Origin: Brasenia schreberi
Taxonomy: Eukaryota > Streptophyta > Magnoliopsida > Nymphaeales > Cabombaceae
NCBI GenBank assembly: GCA_036023115.1
Contig: JAYKKT010000040.1
Span: 5,801,001 to 5,865,000 of the forward strand
Direction of reading: 5' to 3'
Length of the DNA: 64,000 bases
Shown here: positions 52,432 through 63,084 of the stretch, piece by piece
Layout: each line of letters starts with the position of its first letter
Numbering within the stretch: position 1 is the first letter of the stretch
Translations under genes and position numbers: made by a program
The notes under the pieces: generated by a model
What the model was told of the DNA's origin: nothing
Databases searched by the model: none
Seen by the model: only the letters and a program-made list of their open reading frames with translations

Positions 52432-53168
52432 TTAGGGAATGCAATGTGTGCCAATTTTAATTTCTATGTCCTCTGAAGTAGCCAAATGATCAAACTTACA
52501 TTCCATATATTCTGTCTTTGTTCTACTAAGTCGGAGGCCTTTGCTTTCTAATGTTTCTCTCCATAGTTCCAATTTTCTATTAACTTTTTCCTTAGACTCC
52601 TCCACTAATACAATGTCATCTGCAAATAACATACACCAAGGTACTTCATCTTGAATATGTTTTGTTAACTCATCATCACCATTATAAATAAGTATGGACT
52701 TAAAGTTGATCCTTGATGTAACCCAATATTAACTTCAAAGAAGTCTGTCGTTCCTTCATGAGTCCTCACACATGTTTTTGCACCATCATACATGTCTCTT
52801 ATAAGGTTAATATATGTCAATGGGATACCTCTTTTTTCCAAAGTTCTCCAAAGAACCTCCCTCGGTACCCTATCATAAGCTTTTTCTAGATCAATAAATA
52901 TCATGTGAAGGTCTTTCTTTTTTGCTCTAAAATGTTCCATAAGACGTCTCAGAAGGTGAATCGCTTCAATAGTAGATCTACCTGGCATAAATCCAAATTG
53001 GTTCTCTGTTGTACTTGATACTTGTCTTAACCTACGTTCGATAATTCTTTCCCATAATTTCATAGTATGACTCATTAACTTGATACCTCGATAATTCACA
53101 CAATTTTGAATGTCTCCCTTGTTCTTATATACGGGTATAAGTGTACTTGCTCTCCATTCCTCGGGCAT
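52432..53168 (-). pseudogene. LINE reverse transcriptase domain, frame-broken
   Basis: The upstream part (53168-52665) reads [55 protein letters not shown] and [13 protein letters not shown], the fingers and palm motifs of LINE reverse transcriptase. The catalytic LFADDIVLVEESKEKV box follows in another frame (52632-52432), intact in residues but frame-shifted from the first part. The C-terminal region ESIKRGRGRPQKCWKETI continues to 51879 in a further frame. Confidence 0.88.
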
Positions 53169-53723
53169 CTTTTGGTTTTTCCATATTTCATTAAATAGTC
53201 TTGTGAGCCAAGTGATTCCTATTTCTCCTAGTATTTTCCAAACTTCCTACCGATTTACCACTCTTCATATGTTTAGAGCCTCTTTGACTTCATTCTTTTG
53301 AATACGTCGGTAGAAATTGTGGTTTATATACTTTTCTGACTTGGCTAAATCTCCTAAACTAATACTAACATCTTTATTTTCATTAAAAAGATTATAAAAA
53401 TAGTTTTTCCATCTATTTCTTATATCATCATTTGCCACTAGAATTTTTTCATCCTCGTCTTTTATGCATCTAACAAAATTTAGATCTTTAGTTTTCTTAT
53501 CTCTAACCCTAGCTATCCTAAAAATATCTCTTTCACCCTCTTTTGAGTTGAGTTTTTTATGTAAGTCCTCCCAAATCTTAGCTTTTGCTTCACTAACGGC
53601 CTTTTTTGCTTCCTTCTTTGCTTTCTTATAAGCTTCTAAAGTTTCACTAGTTTTCTTAACGTAATGTATTTTGTAACATGCCCTCTTTGCCTTGATTTTA
53701 TTTTGTACTATTTCACTCCACCA

Positions 53724-54962
53724 TCAAGCTTCTTTTTGTGCCGGTACACCTCCCTTAGATACCCCTAACACATCTTTCGCCACTTTCCTAATATGTATAG
53801 CCATATTGTTCCACATATCAGAGGGTGTGCCAACATAATTCCAAACATCTCCTTGAAGGACTTTCTGTTTAAATATACCTTCTTTCTCGCTTTTGAGGTT
53901 CCACCATTTAGTCCGAATAGCTCGATGCACTCTTTTCTTCTTTGTCCATTTTTTTATTTGTAAATCCATAACTAAAAGTCGATGTTGGGTGGTTAAGCTT
54001 TCTCCTGGAATTACCTTACAATCTTTACAACACGCTCTATCTTTTTTTCTACAAATAAAGTAATCAATTTGTGTGTGTGATAAGCCACTCTTATAAGTAA
54101 TTAAATGTTCATCTCGTTTTTTGAAGATTGTATTGACTATAAAGAGATCAAATGACATAGCAAAATTTAAAATCTCCCTACCTTCCTCGTTTATATCCCC
54201 ATAACCAAAGTTTCCATGAATCCCTTGATATCCTAATGCCTCTTTACCGACATGTCCATTTAAATCTCCTCCTAAACAAATCATCTCCCTTTGTGGAATC
54301 TTTTGAAACACCTTATCTAACTCTTCCCAAAAAACTGTCTTTATACTATCTTCTAGTCCTACTTGGGGTGCGTAAGCACAAACTATATTCAAAACTTCTG
54401 CTCCTAACACTAATTTCAATGTCATGATTCGGTCACCATATCGTTGTATGTCTACTACACTCTCCTTTAAATCTTTATTTATGATAATACCAACTCCGTT
54501 TCGGGCCTTTTCTTTACCTGAGTACCATAATTTAAAACCTATATCCTCTATCTCCTTTGCTTTTTCTCCAACCCATTTTGTCTCTTGTAAACATAGAATA
54601 TGAATCTTTCTCCGAATCATAGTATCTACCACCTCCATTAGCTTACCCGATAATGTTCCGATATTCCAAGAACCAATACGAATCTTATTATCTAGGACTA
54701 ACTTTCTTACCCCCCGCATCCGTCCATAATCAAAATGCGGAGACCCTCTCTGAAAATTTTTCACTACATTCGGGCGGCAATGTAGTGGGACTAACTTCTT
54801 TACCCACACCCGTCCATGATGTGGGAACCCTCTCTGCAATTGATTCACTACATTCGGGCGAAAATGTAGTGGCCCTTGCTTACTTCTTACTGCATTCGGG
54901 CTCTGCAGCACGTCGCTAGGCGGGGACGCCCCAAAGCAATGCTCATAATTTTTGTAATCCAT
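53724..54962 (-). pseudogene. LINE endonuclease domain (RTE clade)
   Basis: A 412-codon open frame from an ATG at 54962. Motifs of the exonuclease-endonuclease-phosphatase fold appear in order: IGSWNIGTLSGK, CLQETKWVGEKAKE, NGVGIIINKDLK, GGDLNGHVGKEALGY, KKRDEHLITYKSG, IDYFICRKKD and LTTQHRLLVMDL. It ends at a TGA where relatives have Trp. It would cut target DNA to prime reverse transcription. The domain looks whole but is separated from the reverse transcriptase by the stop. Confidence 0.88.
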
Positions 54963-56610
54963 GTTGTAGAAATCCGACGAAGTTTTACGCTGGCTGTCGG
55001 AAGCCTAACACAACCCTCCTCCTTTACGCGTGCTTAAGGCTTCAAAAATGAAAGAAGTGGCAGGATTCTATCCAGGCACATCCACTAGCTAAGCCTCACG
55101 TGCCCACATGATCAGGGATTTTCTCTTGTTAACAGCATAATAAATCATGTATTGCATTTCAGTTTTCTAGAAAGGGTGAAGATTCAAACATGCCAAGCCA
55201 GGTTTACCAAGCAGAACCCTTGTGTTGGGCTTGGATTGTCCAATGAAATGGGCTAATCTTTTATGAGCCTAGCTCCTTTCAATTTTCATCACTATATTGA
55301 TTCTTAGACATCTTATTTTCTTAGCAGAACATCCAACAAATGCTTTTCTGAGTTTTAGTTTTCCAAATTTCCTATATACAAATCCAAAAGGATGTGGTAC
55401 TTCACTGGTATAGGGGGGTGACTCTATGATGGATCAGGGGTTGAAGACGCAGATGTGCACCTGGTGTAGACCTGCTTAACCCCAACATCATTATAAAAGA
55501 CACTCTTTATCAGGACACTCGGCCTTTCTAAACAGGTAGAAGAGCACGATAGAACTTGTACATAAAGCATGTTTTTTGAGTCATACACACCTTAGGTACT
55601 TGGATTATTTCACATGGGACCTTCATATCCTCGCAAGCTTCCTTGGCATCTTTGTAGTTCATCCAGTCATCAGTGCCATAGATGAAGGTAGTCGGAACCT
55701 TCCACTCTGATGCCCTGAGTTAGAAAGTGGCAGCAAGTGAATTACCAGGTTGCATTTTACTGGGATCAACTTAAAACTCCCAATGACAATAACAATGCCC
55801 CAGGACAATGTTCATTGAAATTATGCTTCGGATATTGTGTAGGCTCCCAAGGTATCTTTCTGTATACTCTCAAAAAGCTGAAATTTATACATTTTTTGTT
55901 TGTATAAGAAACAACATTGGGTATTGCTTACTCCATCAAGCACAGAAAATTACAAACACACAGGCTATACTTAATGCATAATGCAGCTGTAGGGAAGATG
56001 CTGCAAACTCACACTAAATGCACAAGTTTTTTGCTTTTTTGTTTTTTCTTATCTCAATCATCCAACTCTTGATGGAAGCTACTTGCAATGTTGAGCTTTC
56101 TTATTTTCTTTGTAAAATATCTATTTGTTAGAACCAACATGTTCTTCAGATTTCCTGTGTCTTTTTATCAAAAAAAGCTCCCACACCGTTTAAGTCATGT
56201 ACCACTAACAAAAGCAGTGGAAAACTAGTTGAATCATAAAATAACCAAAGGATAACTGAAACAAATCCTGACCTCTGTAATAGTGAATCTCGTGTAAATG
56301 CTCCGAAAGTAAATAAATACTTCAGGCACAATTCTCCAGTAGCTTTTGCAGCAACAGTATGGTGAAAATAATCTGCAATTAATTGAAGGATTAACATACA
56401 AGCATGTTAATAAATAATTCTGCAAATTAAATAGCAAAGTACCTGTAAGTAGTGTGGACTCCTCTTCACTCAAGACAACTCCAGTGGCTTGTGCGCCAAA
56501 TCTTTTAGCTGTATACTTGCGAATAAGAGATGGACCACAAGGACCCAAACCTCTGCATAAGAGCAAATGTCGCATAACAATATCCACTCTAATCAAAACT
56601 AGTAACAGAG

Positions 56611-56995
56611 ACAACAACTACAACAACTAAGCCTTTTCCCATACTAGATGGGGTCGACTACATGGATTATTTGTTTCCACATGGCCCTATCATGTGCCAT
56701 GCTAGCATTTAACTCAATATAAACTAGATCATTCTTTATTGTTTCTTTCCAACACTTTTGTGCTCATCCTCTTCTCTTTTAACATTTTCACAACCTAGTT
56801 TTTCATATCTTTCTTGGGTCATCTTTCTATATGTCCAAACCATCTTAAACGATTTCCCCTCATTTTATCATCTATTGGTGTTACTCCTAATTTGTTTCTA
56901 ATAACCTCGTTATGCATACGGTGGTCTTTCCTTGTATGACCTCTCCATCATCTCAACATATTCATTTCTGCTAACACTCATAACATAAAACACAT
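56611..56995 (-). mobile_element. RTE-type LINE 3' fragment in CGI-58 intron 5
   Basis: It matches the 3' end of the LINE at 51841-55025 (RLRWFGHIER-like and NKLGVTPIDDKMRG frames, then the conserved terminus and a CAA/TTG tail). Several indels show that it is older than the neighbouring LINE. No target duplication was recognised. Another scrap of the same terminus appears at about 57103-57137. Confidence 0.8.
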
Positions 56996-59900
56996 AGATG
57001 GACGGTATTTGTAAAGCATGTGTCTGCACCATATGTGCAAGTTTGTGCATGTGTAGATGCATGCACTTATATTCATCATTGGAGATATAGACCAACCAAA
57101 CCAAGACTTTTGCCACACTATGTGGGTCGGCAACATCGGAGATATATAAAAGCACTTTTTTCTCTTCCATTCTTATTTTATCTTTCACATATATTCCATG
57201 AAACTTCGCCTGATATGACCTTAAAGAAAGAATATTTAATGAGAAATATTCAAAATAATTAGTACAAAAAGTATGAGTGTCCAGGCATGGGTGCAGCACC
57301 ACTTTTACAAACATCCGCGTGACATAGAAGACACATTAATCAAATATGAGCTACCAGTACAGCCACAAACGCAACTTGAAACTGAAGAAGGCTTTGTTTA
57401 AATCCTTTTGTTTGGTCATTATTATAAGTGGTTCCACTCAGATGAAGAGGTTACCTTATAAGCTTTTGAGGAGTGAAGTTAGTTTCCCAAAAATGACTCA
57501 TGATCGCACCTTTCCATGTTCCCCCAAACCTTCCAAAAATTCCTGATGGGTGAGATTCTGACAGAAACCCAGCTGGACTAACCAAGATAAGGTGTCTGAT
57601 ATGTTCTGGATGCTGCAAACAAGATATTTTCAGGTTAAATAGAATTAGTCATTTAATGACATTTGAAGTATGCCAAAGTTACTGTAGATAAAGTACTAAA
57701 GAAAGTAATACCTTGAGAGCATATTTTGCAGCAACATAGCCTCCAAAGGAATGACCCAGCAAAATTAAATTACTGAGATTTTTGGCTTTACGCCATTCCT
57801 GAGTCAACAAACCATGCCTGTGTTTCTGCAATAGAAAAGGAAGGAAATGGATAAGATTTCAACAGCAAATATATCACGCATCATTTCTGGAAAAAAGAAG
57901 AAGATTCACTGCTTGAATCTCTCTGTCCACCAAGTGATACATAAATGTACATCCATCTAGAAAACACAGAGATTATATAGCTTGTCTCACATAACGCTAC
58001 TGGTTTCTTTGGTGAAGAATCTAGTCATGGAAAAAGGAAGCATAGCTAGGGAATATATAAAAAGCATAAGTGCTTATGAGAGAAGTATAAAATTGTGTAG
58101 GATGTGATTATCTCTGTTATAAAGAGACATTTAATATAACTTATCCGCTCGTGATACAGTTCTGGATCCCTTACAGAGGTTGTTATTTGCGACAGATGGG
58201 CTTTACATTGCTTTGTAATTATGCATCTCGAACTTCTTTAATATGTCAAAGCATTCACATATAAATATCCTTCCTTTTTCAATTTAGATTCATTATTTGA
58301 TTGTTAGCCAAATTGTTCTAACCAATCAAGGCCTTTATGAGAATATCCCTGCCTTGTTTCATGGGACTGTAAAAGTTTGAAAGCATGCATGAGTTCATGT
58401 AAATATGCATGCATATATGAGGGATGGTGAGCCGCTTCCCATGAAGCCCGTGTCCCACACAATCAACAACGCAGAGATGCGTAGAAATCCAAAAGTAAAA
58501 GAAAAGAAAACCTTCAGTGCTTTTGCATTTGAAGTCAGGCCTACTTGATCCACCCCATCTACAGATAAAAAGTAAAGAGATTTTATTTGCTATTCCACAG
58601 TATCAAACAAGTAAATTAGAAAACCATACAAGCTAGAAAAGCAACAAGAACAGAATGTCAGAAACAATTAACAATGAAAGGAAAAGTACAGAATGAACCA
58701 TAAAAAAAGCAGTAAACTTGAAAATCTAGAACCCAAGAAAAAAATGACTTTCTCATGCTGATTCAGTAAGATTTAGTTAGACAGAAAGTTGGTATCAACA
58801 TCAAAACAATCACAGACAAAGCTATTAAACTAACATCTGAAAAAATGTTGTTAAGCATGGAATTGTAAGGTCATCCAGAGACAATAGGGCTCAATCCCAT
58901 CAAGTGTGTTTAACCATGAAAGCATAATGATGTCTTGCGATGTTCTTTACAGTCCAGTCTTCTTGTTTTCTTCTTTTGAAACTCTGGTACAACTTAATAA
59001 GATGATGTGTTTATGTGGTACGCTAGAACACTAGAACCTCAAACTTTATTATTATACTAAGTTTACAAGATGCAAGATCTACACTCAGTAAGAGGGGAAC
59101 TGGTAAAAAGTGTAGAGGGAGTATGAGTGGCACTTCAACCATAGCCAAGAGTGGTTACTAATTTCACTATGCCCTGCATCTTAATGCTGGATTAGATGAG
59201 CTTATTTTCTGAATGTATATGAGTCAGTACATCACTACATAATTAAAGATTCCTAAAACATCTGATATGCCGTTCTTTCCCAAGATAATCTTCATGGCAA
59301 GATGGCCAAGCTTCCAAATTGAAAGCATGAAATTTCATTAAATAAATTTTGATGATTGGCCTGTATCTGTTAGCCTTGCAGTCTGTCAAATGGAAAAGCT
59401 CTCAAGATCCAATGGAAAGATCCAAAGCAATAATAAGAATTGCAAGGACATGAATGCAGGGGAAGAAAATTGACTTCCAATCGGGTCATGGGAAACTTTG
59501 ACAATCTTTGCTCATCACCACAAACAATAAGTACATTTTCTGGAAAGAAAGGCATCAGAATCAAGTATCAAACTTATGGAGAAGATGCATTCCAAAGCAA
59601 GGGAAATGTAGACCAACATGCCGGCTATCCTAACCTGTGAGCATTTTCATACACGAGACCACACCATAGAGAGGATAACAAAGTGGGAGCGCTTGGTTTC
59701 TTCAAGTTCAAGGTGCAAACACTGAAATTGAAATTACAAAGACTCACATTTGAGGGACAATATTTTCCTAGATACTACTGCTCCTCTGAAACTTGGAAGG
59801 GTTTTATTACTAGTTAGCACAGGCAACTCTCAAGAGATCTTTTTTCCTTATGCAAAATACGGGAGCCAAACTTCAACCTATTGGGGAAGCGGAAAAGATT

Positions 59901-61009
59901 CTTCCAATCTATCGTTTCTGAGTTCAATGGTATTCATGGGTATAGGAAGAAGCCGCATCAAATAAGGTTTTTCTCTTCCCACTATTTCAATTGTCAATAC
60001 GATAAAGAACAGTATTTTATTGGAGAAACAAAATACTGAATTTTGTTGAGATGATTGCAACAAATCCGTCTGTTAAGTCTTCATGCAGATCTTATGGCAT
60101 TTTTCTGACTTCTTGTGCAGTAACTGACAATTCCACCTTTCCTCTGAACTATATATGCAGCCACCCACATAACTTGCATTATTTTAGATGTACTGAAAAA
60201 GGAATTTATGACAAAAGGACTATAGCCACTACCATAAAAGCAAAATGCAAAACAAAGAAAAGCAAACCCATAGCCAGTATCGCTACAACAATGGAAAACT
60301 AACCCAAGTAGATCGATTGCAATGACTCTGAAATGTTTGGCAAGTGCGTCGAAGTTACGGAAAAAGAATCCTTGAGAAGCCGCATAGCCAATGATCATAA
60401 CAAGAGTGGGCGAATTCTCGTCGCAATCAAATGTAACTGTGTTGATAAAACTCGGTTCGCAGCTTTTAAACATAAACCACCTGACCTTTGAATCAGACGG
60501 CCCTGACCCAATATGAACCTGTTCTTGGGTATACACTGTTCTGTAAAACAAAAAGGCACAACTCTAAATTAGACAATAACTTATCTAAAAAATTTATCGC
60601 TTATAAGAGAAATGCTGATAAGGGATTTAAGAAAAATGTATAACAGTTGCTCCAAAAAACAGTTAGTCCGAAGGATCAAACACAACCTCAATAGGAAGGC
60701 AATGCAAAAGGAGAACAAGGGAACTTCATTAGCTGGTATCACACATGAAAATGTGGAGTTAGCTAAAATCGAGACAAGTTACCAACAAGGAGAGGCCAAC
60801 TAAATAAGGACCACCAACGAGAGAGAGAGAGAGAGGAGGCGTCTCTCGGAGGCAGTGATGCGATCAGTGGAGGAGGGGATCCATCTGAGGAAGAAAGACC
60901 ATGCGGATGGTCGCTTGGTTGCAGAAGGCATTCCGTTGCTAATTCTACTCACCTCCTCCGCCGTTGTAACAATGCTCCACGAAGAACTCCTACCGTCCCC
61001 TTATTAGCA

Positions 61010-61016
61010 CTTTATA
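61010..61016 (-). promoter_or_regulatory. possible TATA box of the CGI-58-like gene
   Basis: On the minus strand TATAAAG lies about 46 bases before the ancestral start position at 60964 and 79 before the first ATG. The spacing suits a core promoter. There is no other support. Confidence 0.3.
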
Positions 61017-61098
61017 GTAACGTGATCACCAATACAAAACTTCTCACACACACACAGAGGGACAGACAGAGAAAGAGAGAGGCTGCCCGTTTACTTAC

Positions 61099-61192
61099 CA
61101 ACGAACTCTCGATAGAACAACGCCATTGGTGAGTTGGTGACGTTGAAGGACGGCTTCTTCGGTAACGTGGAACGGTTGAAGACAACCGCCAT
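61099..61192 (-). CDS. possible first coding exon of unknown transcript
   Basis: From an ATG at 61192, 31 open codons (MAVVFNRSTLPKKPSFNVTN and onwards to ALFYREFV) run to a strong donor G|GTAAGT at 61098. It lies just upstream of the CGI-58-like exon 1 on the same strand. Its phase does not join cleanly to the reconstructed exon 2. It may be an alternative leader exon, part of another gene, or chance. Confidence 0.25.
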
Positions 61193-62252
61193 AAAAGTTT
61201 GACAGAGAACTCCTCTGGGTTACAATTTTAAGCGAGTCCCAGACTTTTGGATATGAGAAGCTACGACCCGAATCCGACCCATACTAGATCCAAAAAAATC
61301 CTGTTCCTTTTGGAAATCAATGAAGAGTAAACCTAAATACCCATGGTTTGGGGCCTCTCAGCAGGGACGGTATCTCATAGTCATCAAAGGTGAGCTATGG
61401 CTCGAATTATTTGTCATATATTTTACATAAAACATAAAATATGTTCTATAGTATTTCATATTATTAAATTAGAAGTGATTATATGTATATATATACATTT
61501 ATATTTATATAAAATATAATTGTTTTAGGTCAAACAGAGATTCAAATCCATACACGAATTGGATACTGGTACATGATTGATAGATGTATCGGTATACCAT
61601 TGTTAGGGGACAGTTTGGAGTTCAATTGATTATTGATAGATAGTATATGGATCAAATATGGGTTATGTGATCCGCTTCTTATGGATATCACATTTCTAAT
61701 AGGACCCATATTGATATTGGATATAGCTATACACTTTTTATTGTGAGTTTTGGTAGTTTTACCCGCAAAATTCATATTCTATAGTAGTTGTTTTATGGAA
61801 AACTGGATCCTACCCACACCGACACCTATTTACTCATGTCATTTAGTGTTTTTATGTATCTAGTTTTTAAATAACAAATTTTTTAAGAAGCTTTAATAAA
61901 ATTCGAAGGATATTTTGATTATGTTTATACCACTGAAAAGTAATAAGTAGGCATTAGTGAGTCAGTGTCACAAGATCCATTTTTCCCCTGTTTCCTTGAT
62001 GGTTGCTTAACTTGCTTTCTCATTTCGAGCTGAGCATAGCAAGATGAACTTTGAACTACACTATGTAGCCTTTTAAACAACTAAAACTTAAATTGTACCA
62101 ACAGATTTCATTGAAAGTCAACTTCTTTCACATTTAAACCAACTTTTTCCTCTCTCTCTGTATATATATATATATATATATAAACTTAGGGAGATGGGTA
62201 TGCGGCCCACACTCTCTTCGTATAAAAAGAGAGAAAGTGAGAGTTTAAATTG

Positions 62253-62317
<65 letters not shown>

Positions 62318-63084
62318 CAGTAGTTGTTGTATATGTTTAAATTACATAATCTTTAATGTTTACCCTCATTTTTTATAACAACACATTCTTAGATATCTTT
62401 ACTGTATGATTTTTGAGATCAACAATCGAGATTTGAGTTTTAAAAGTATTATCATACTTTTATAATTTCTACCATTAATCTCAAAGATCAAATAATAAAC
62501 ATGTTTATCCTGTATGATTTTTTAGATCAACAGTCGGGATTTGAGTTTTAAAAGTATTATTGTACTTTTATAAAGTAATTCAAATCTCTACCAATAATCT
62601 CAAAGATCAAATAATAAACATGTTTGTACTGTATAATTTTTGAGATCAACAGTCGAGATTTGAGTTTTAAAAGTATTATCGTACTTTTATAAAGTAATTC
62701 AAATCTCTCCCATTAATCTCAAAGATCAAATGATAAACATGTTTATAAAAGATTATATATAACAGGTGTGTGTAAATAGATAGATGGCTGACATACATAG
62801 GATCCTATATAAGCTGATTTGAACCATACAGACAGTTTTGTTGCTAGCCTATACATACGAAAGGCACCTATACCTAAGCTCAAACAAGGGAAGCACAAGC
62901 CAGATCGAGCACCTCCTCCACTTGGTTTGCTTCATCAATGGTCATTTGGGTCAAACGACCACTTTGAATTCATAATAACCTTGCTCTTCTCATGTCACCT
63001 CCAAAGCTACGTCTATCTCATGCACTCCATTCACTCATACAAAAGATTTGAAGATTCCTCCACAAGTTTATGCGAAATATCAAT
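61193..63084. other. intergenic repeats, no gene seen
   Basis: It contains a MITE-like relic at 61805-61978 with ends ggatcctacccacacc and, inverted, ggatcttgtgacactga. CT/TA runs lie at 62149-62181 and 62261-62312, and a hairpin array at 62402-62747. The 99-codon frame at 62819-63118 is partly LINE-derived at its end and is not supported as a gene. Confidence 0.5.
62402..62747. repeat. three tandem inverted-repeat units
   Basis: Units start at about 62402, 62510 and 62629 (108, 119 and 119 bases). Each has a left arm with gatttttgagatcaac and tcgagatttgag, and a right arm with caaatctctacc and aatctcaaagatcaaa. The arms are complementary, so every unit can fold as a hairpin with a short central loop. 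The first unit lacks an 11-base block. Confidence 0.85.

Larger units (their letters stand above)
51841..55025 (-). mobile_element. near full-length RTE-type LINE
   Basis: About 3.2 kb on the minus strand, flanked by a perfect 12-bp target duplication acgcgtgcttaa (51829-51840 and 55026-55037). The 5' end begins aaaggaggagggttgtgtt, as in other plant RTE elements. A single ORF region encodes an apurinic-type endonuclease and then reverse transcriptase. The 3' end is a (TTG)n tail (51841-51862) instead of poly(A). The ORF is broken, for example by TGA in place of a conserved Trp codon near 53730, and by frame changes in the reverse transcriptase. It could have moved only before those changes or with help from another copy. 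It lies in the same orientation as, and inside the last intron of, the CGI-58-like gene. Confidence 0.92.
51829..55037. repeat. target site duplication of the LINE
   Basis: The 12 bases acgcgtgcttaa occur immediately outside both ends of the element, at 51829-51840 and 55026-55037, without mismatch. Confidence 0.9.
51453..60964 (-). pseudogene. CGI-58: CGI-58/ABHD5-like alpha/beta hydrolase gene, apparently disabled
   Basis: Nine exons were traced on the minus strand: 60819-60964, 60304-60540, 58512-58558, 57712-57825, 57455-57612, 56443-56552, 56273-56372, 55591-55714 and 51453-51584. They reproduce the plant CGI-58 protein in order: LRWIPSSTDR, QEQVHIGSGP, SQGFFFRNFDAL, WGGSSRPDF, LLGHSFGGYVAAKYALK, HPEHIRHLILV, RFGAQATG, VPTTFIYGTDDWMNY, and finally AGHYVFLNNPDVFHSAVL. 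Plant CGI-58 is a soluble regulator of lipid turnover, reported with lysophosphatidate acyltransferase and lipase activity. Damage: the expected start codon reads ACG (60962-60964), with the next in-frame ATG at 60929-60931. The HG motif before GYxASQGFFF reads IG. Exon 4 lost five bases after WFVDS, giving a TAA at 57788-57790 before the nucleophile motif GHSFGG. A GPWGP Trp is Cys. The nucleophile Ser, Asp and His positions otherwise persist. All introns are GT-AG. A LINE fills most of the last intron. Confidence 0.8.
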
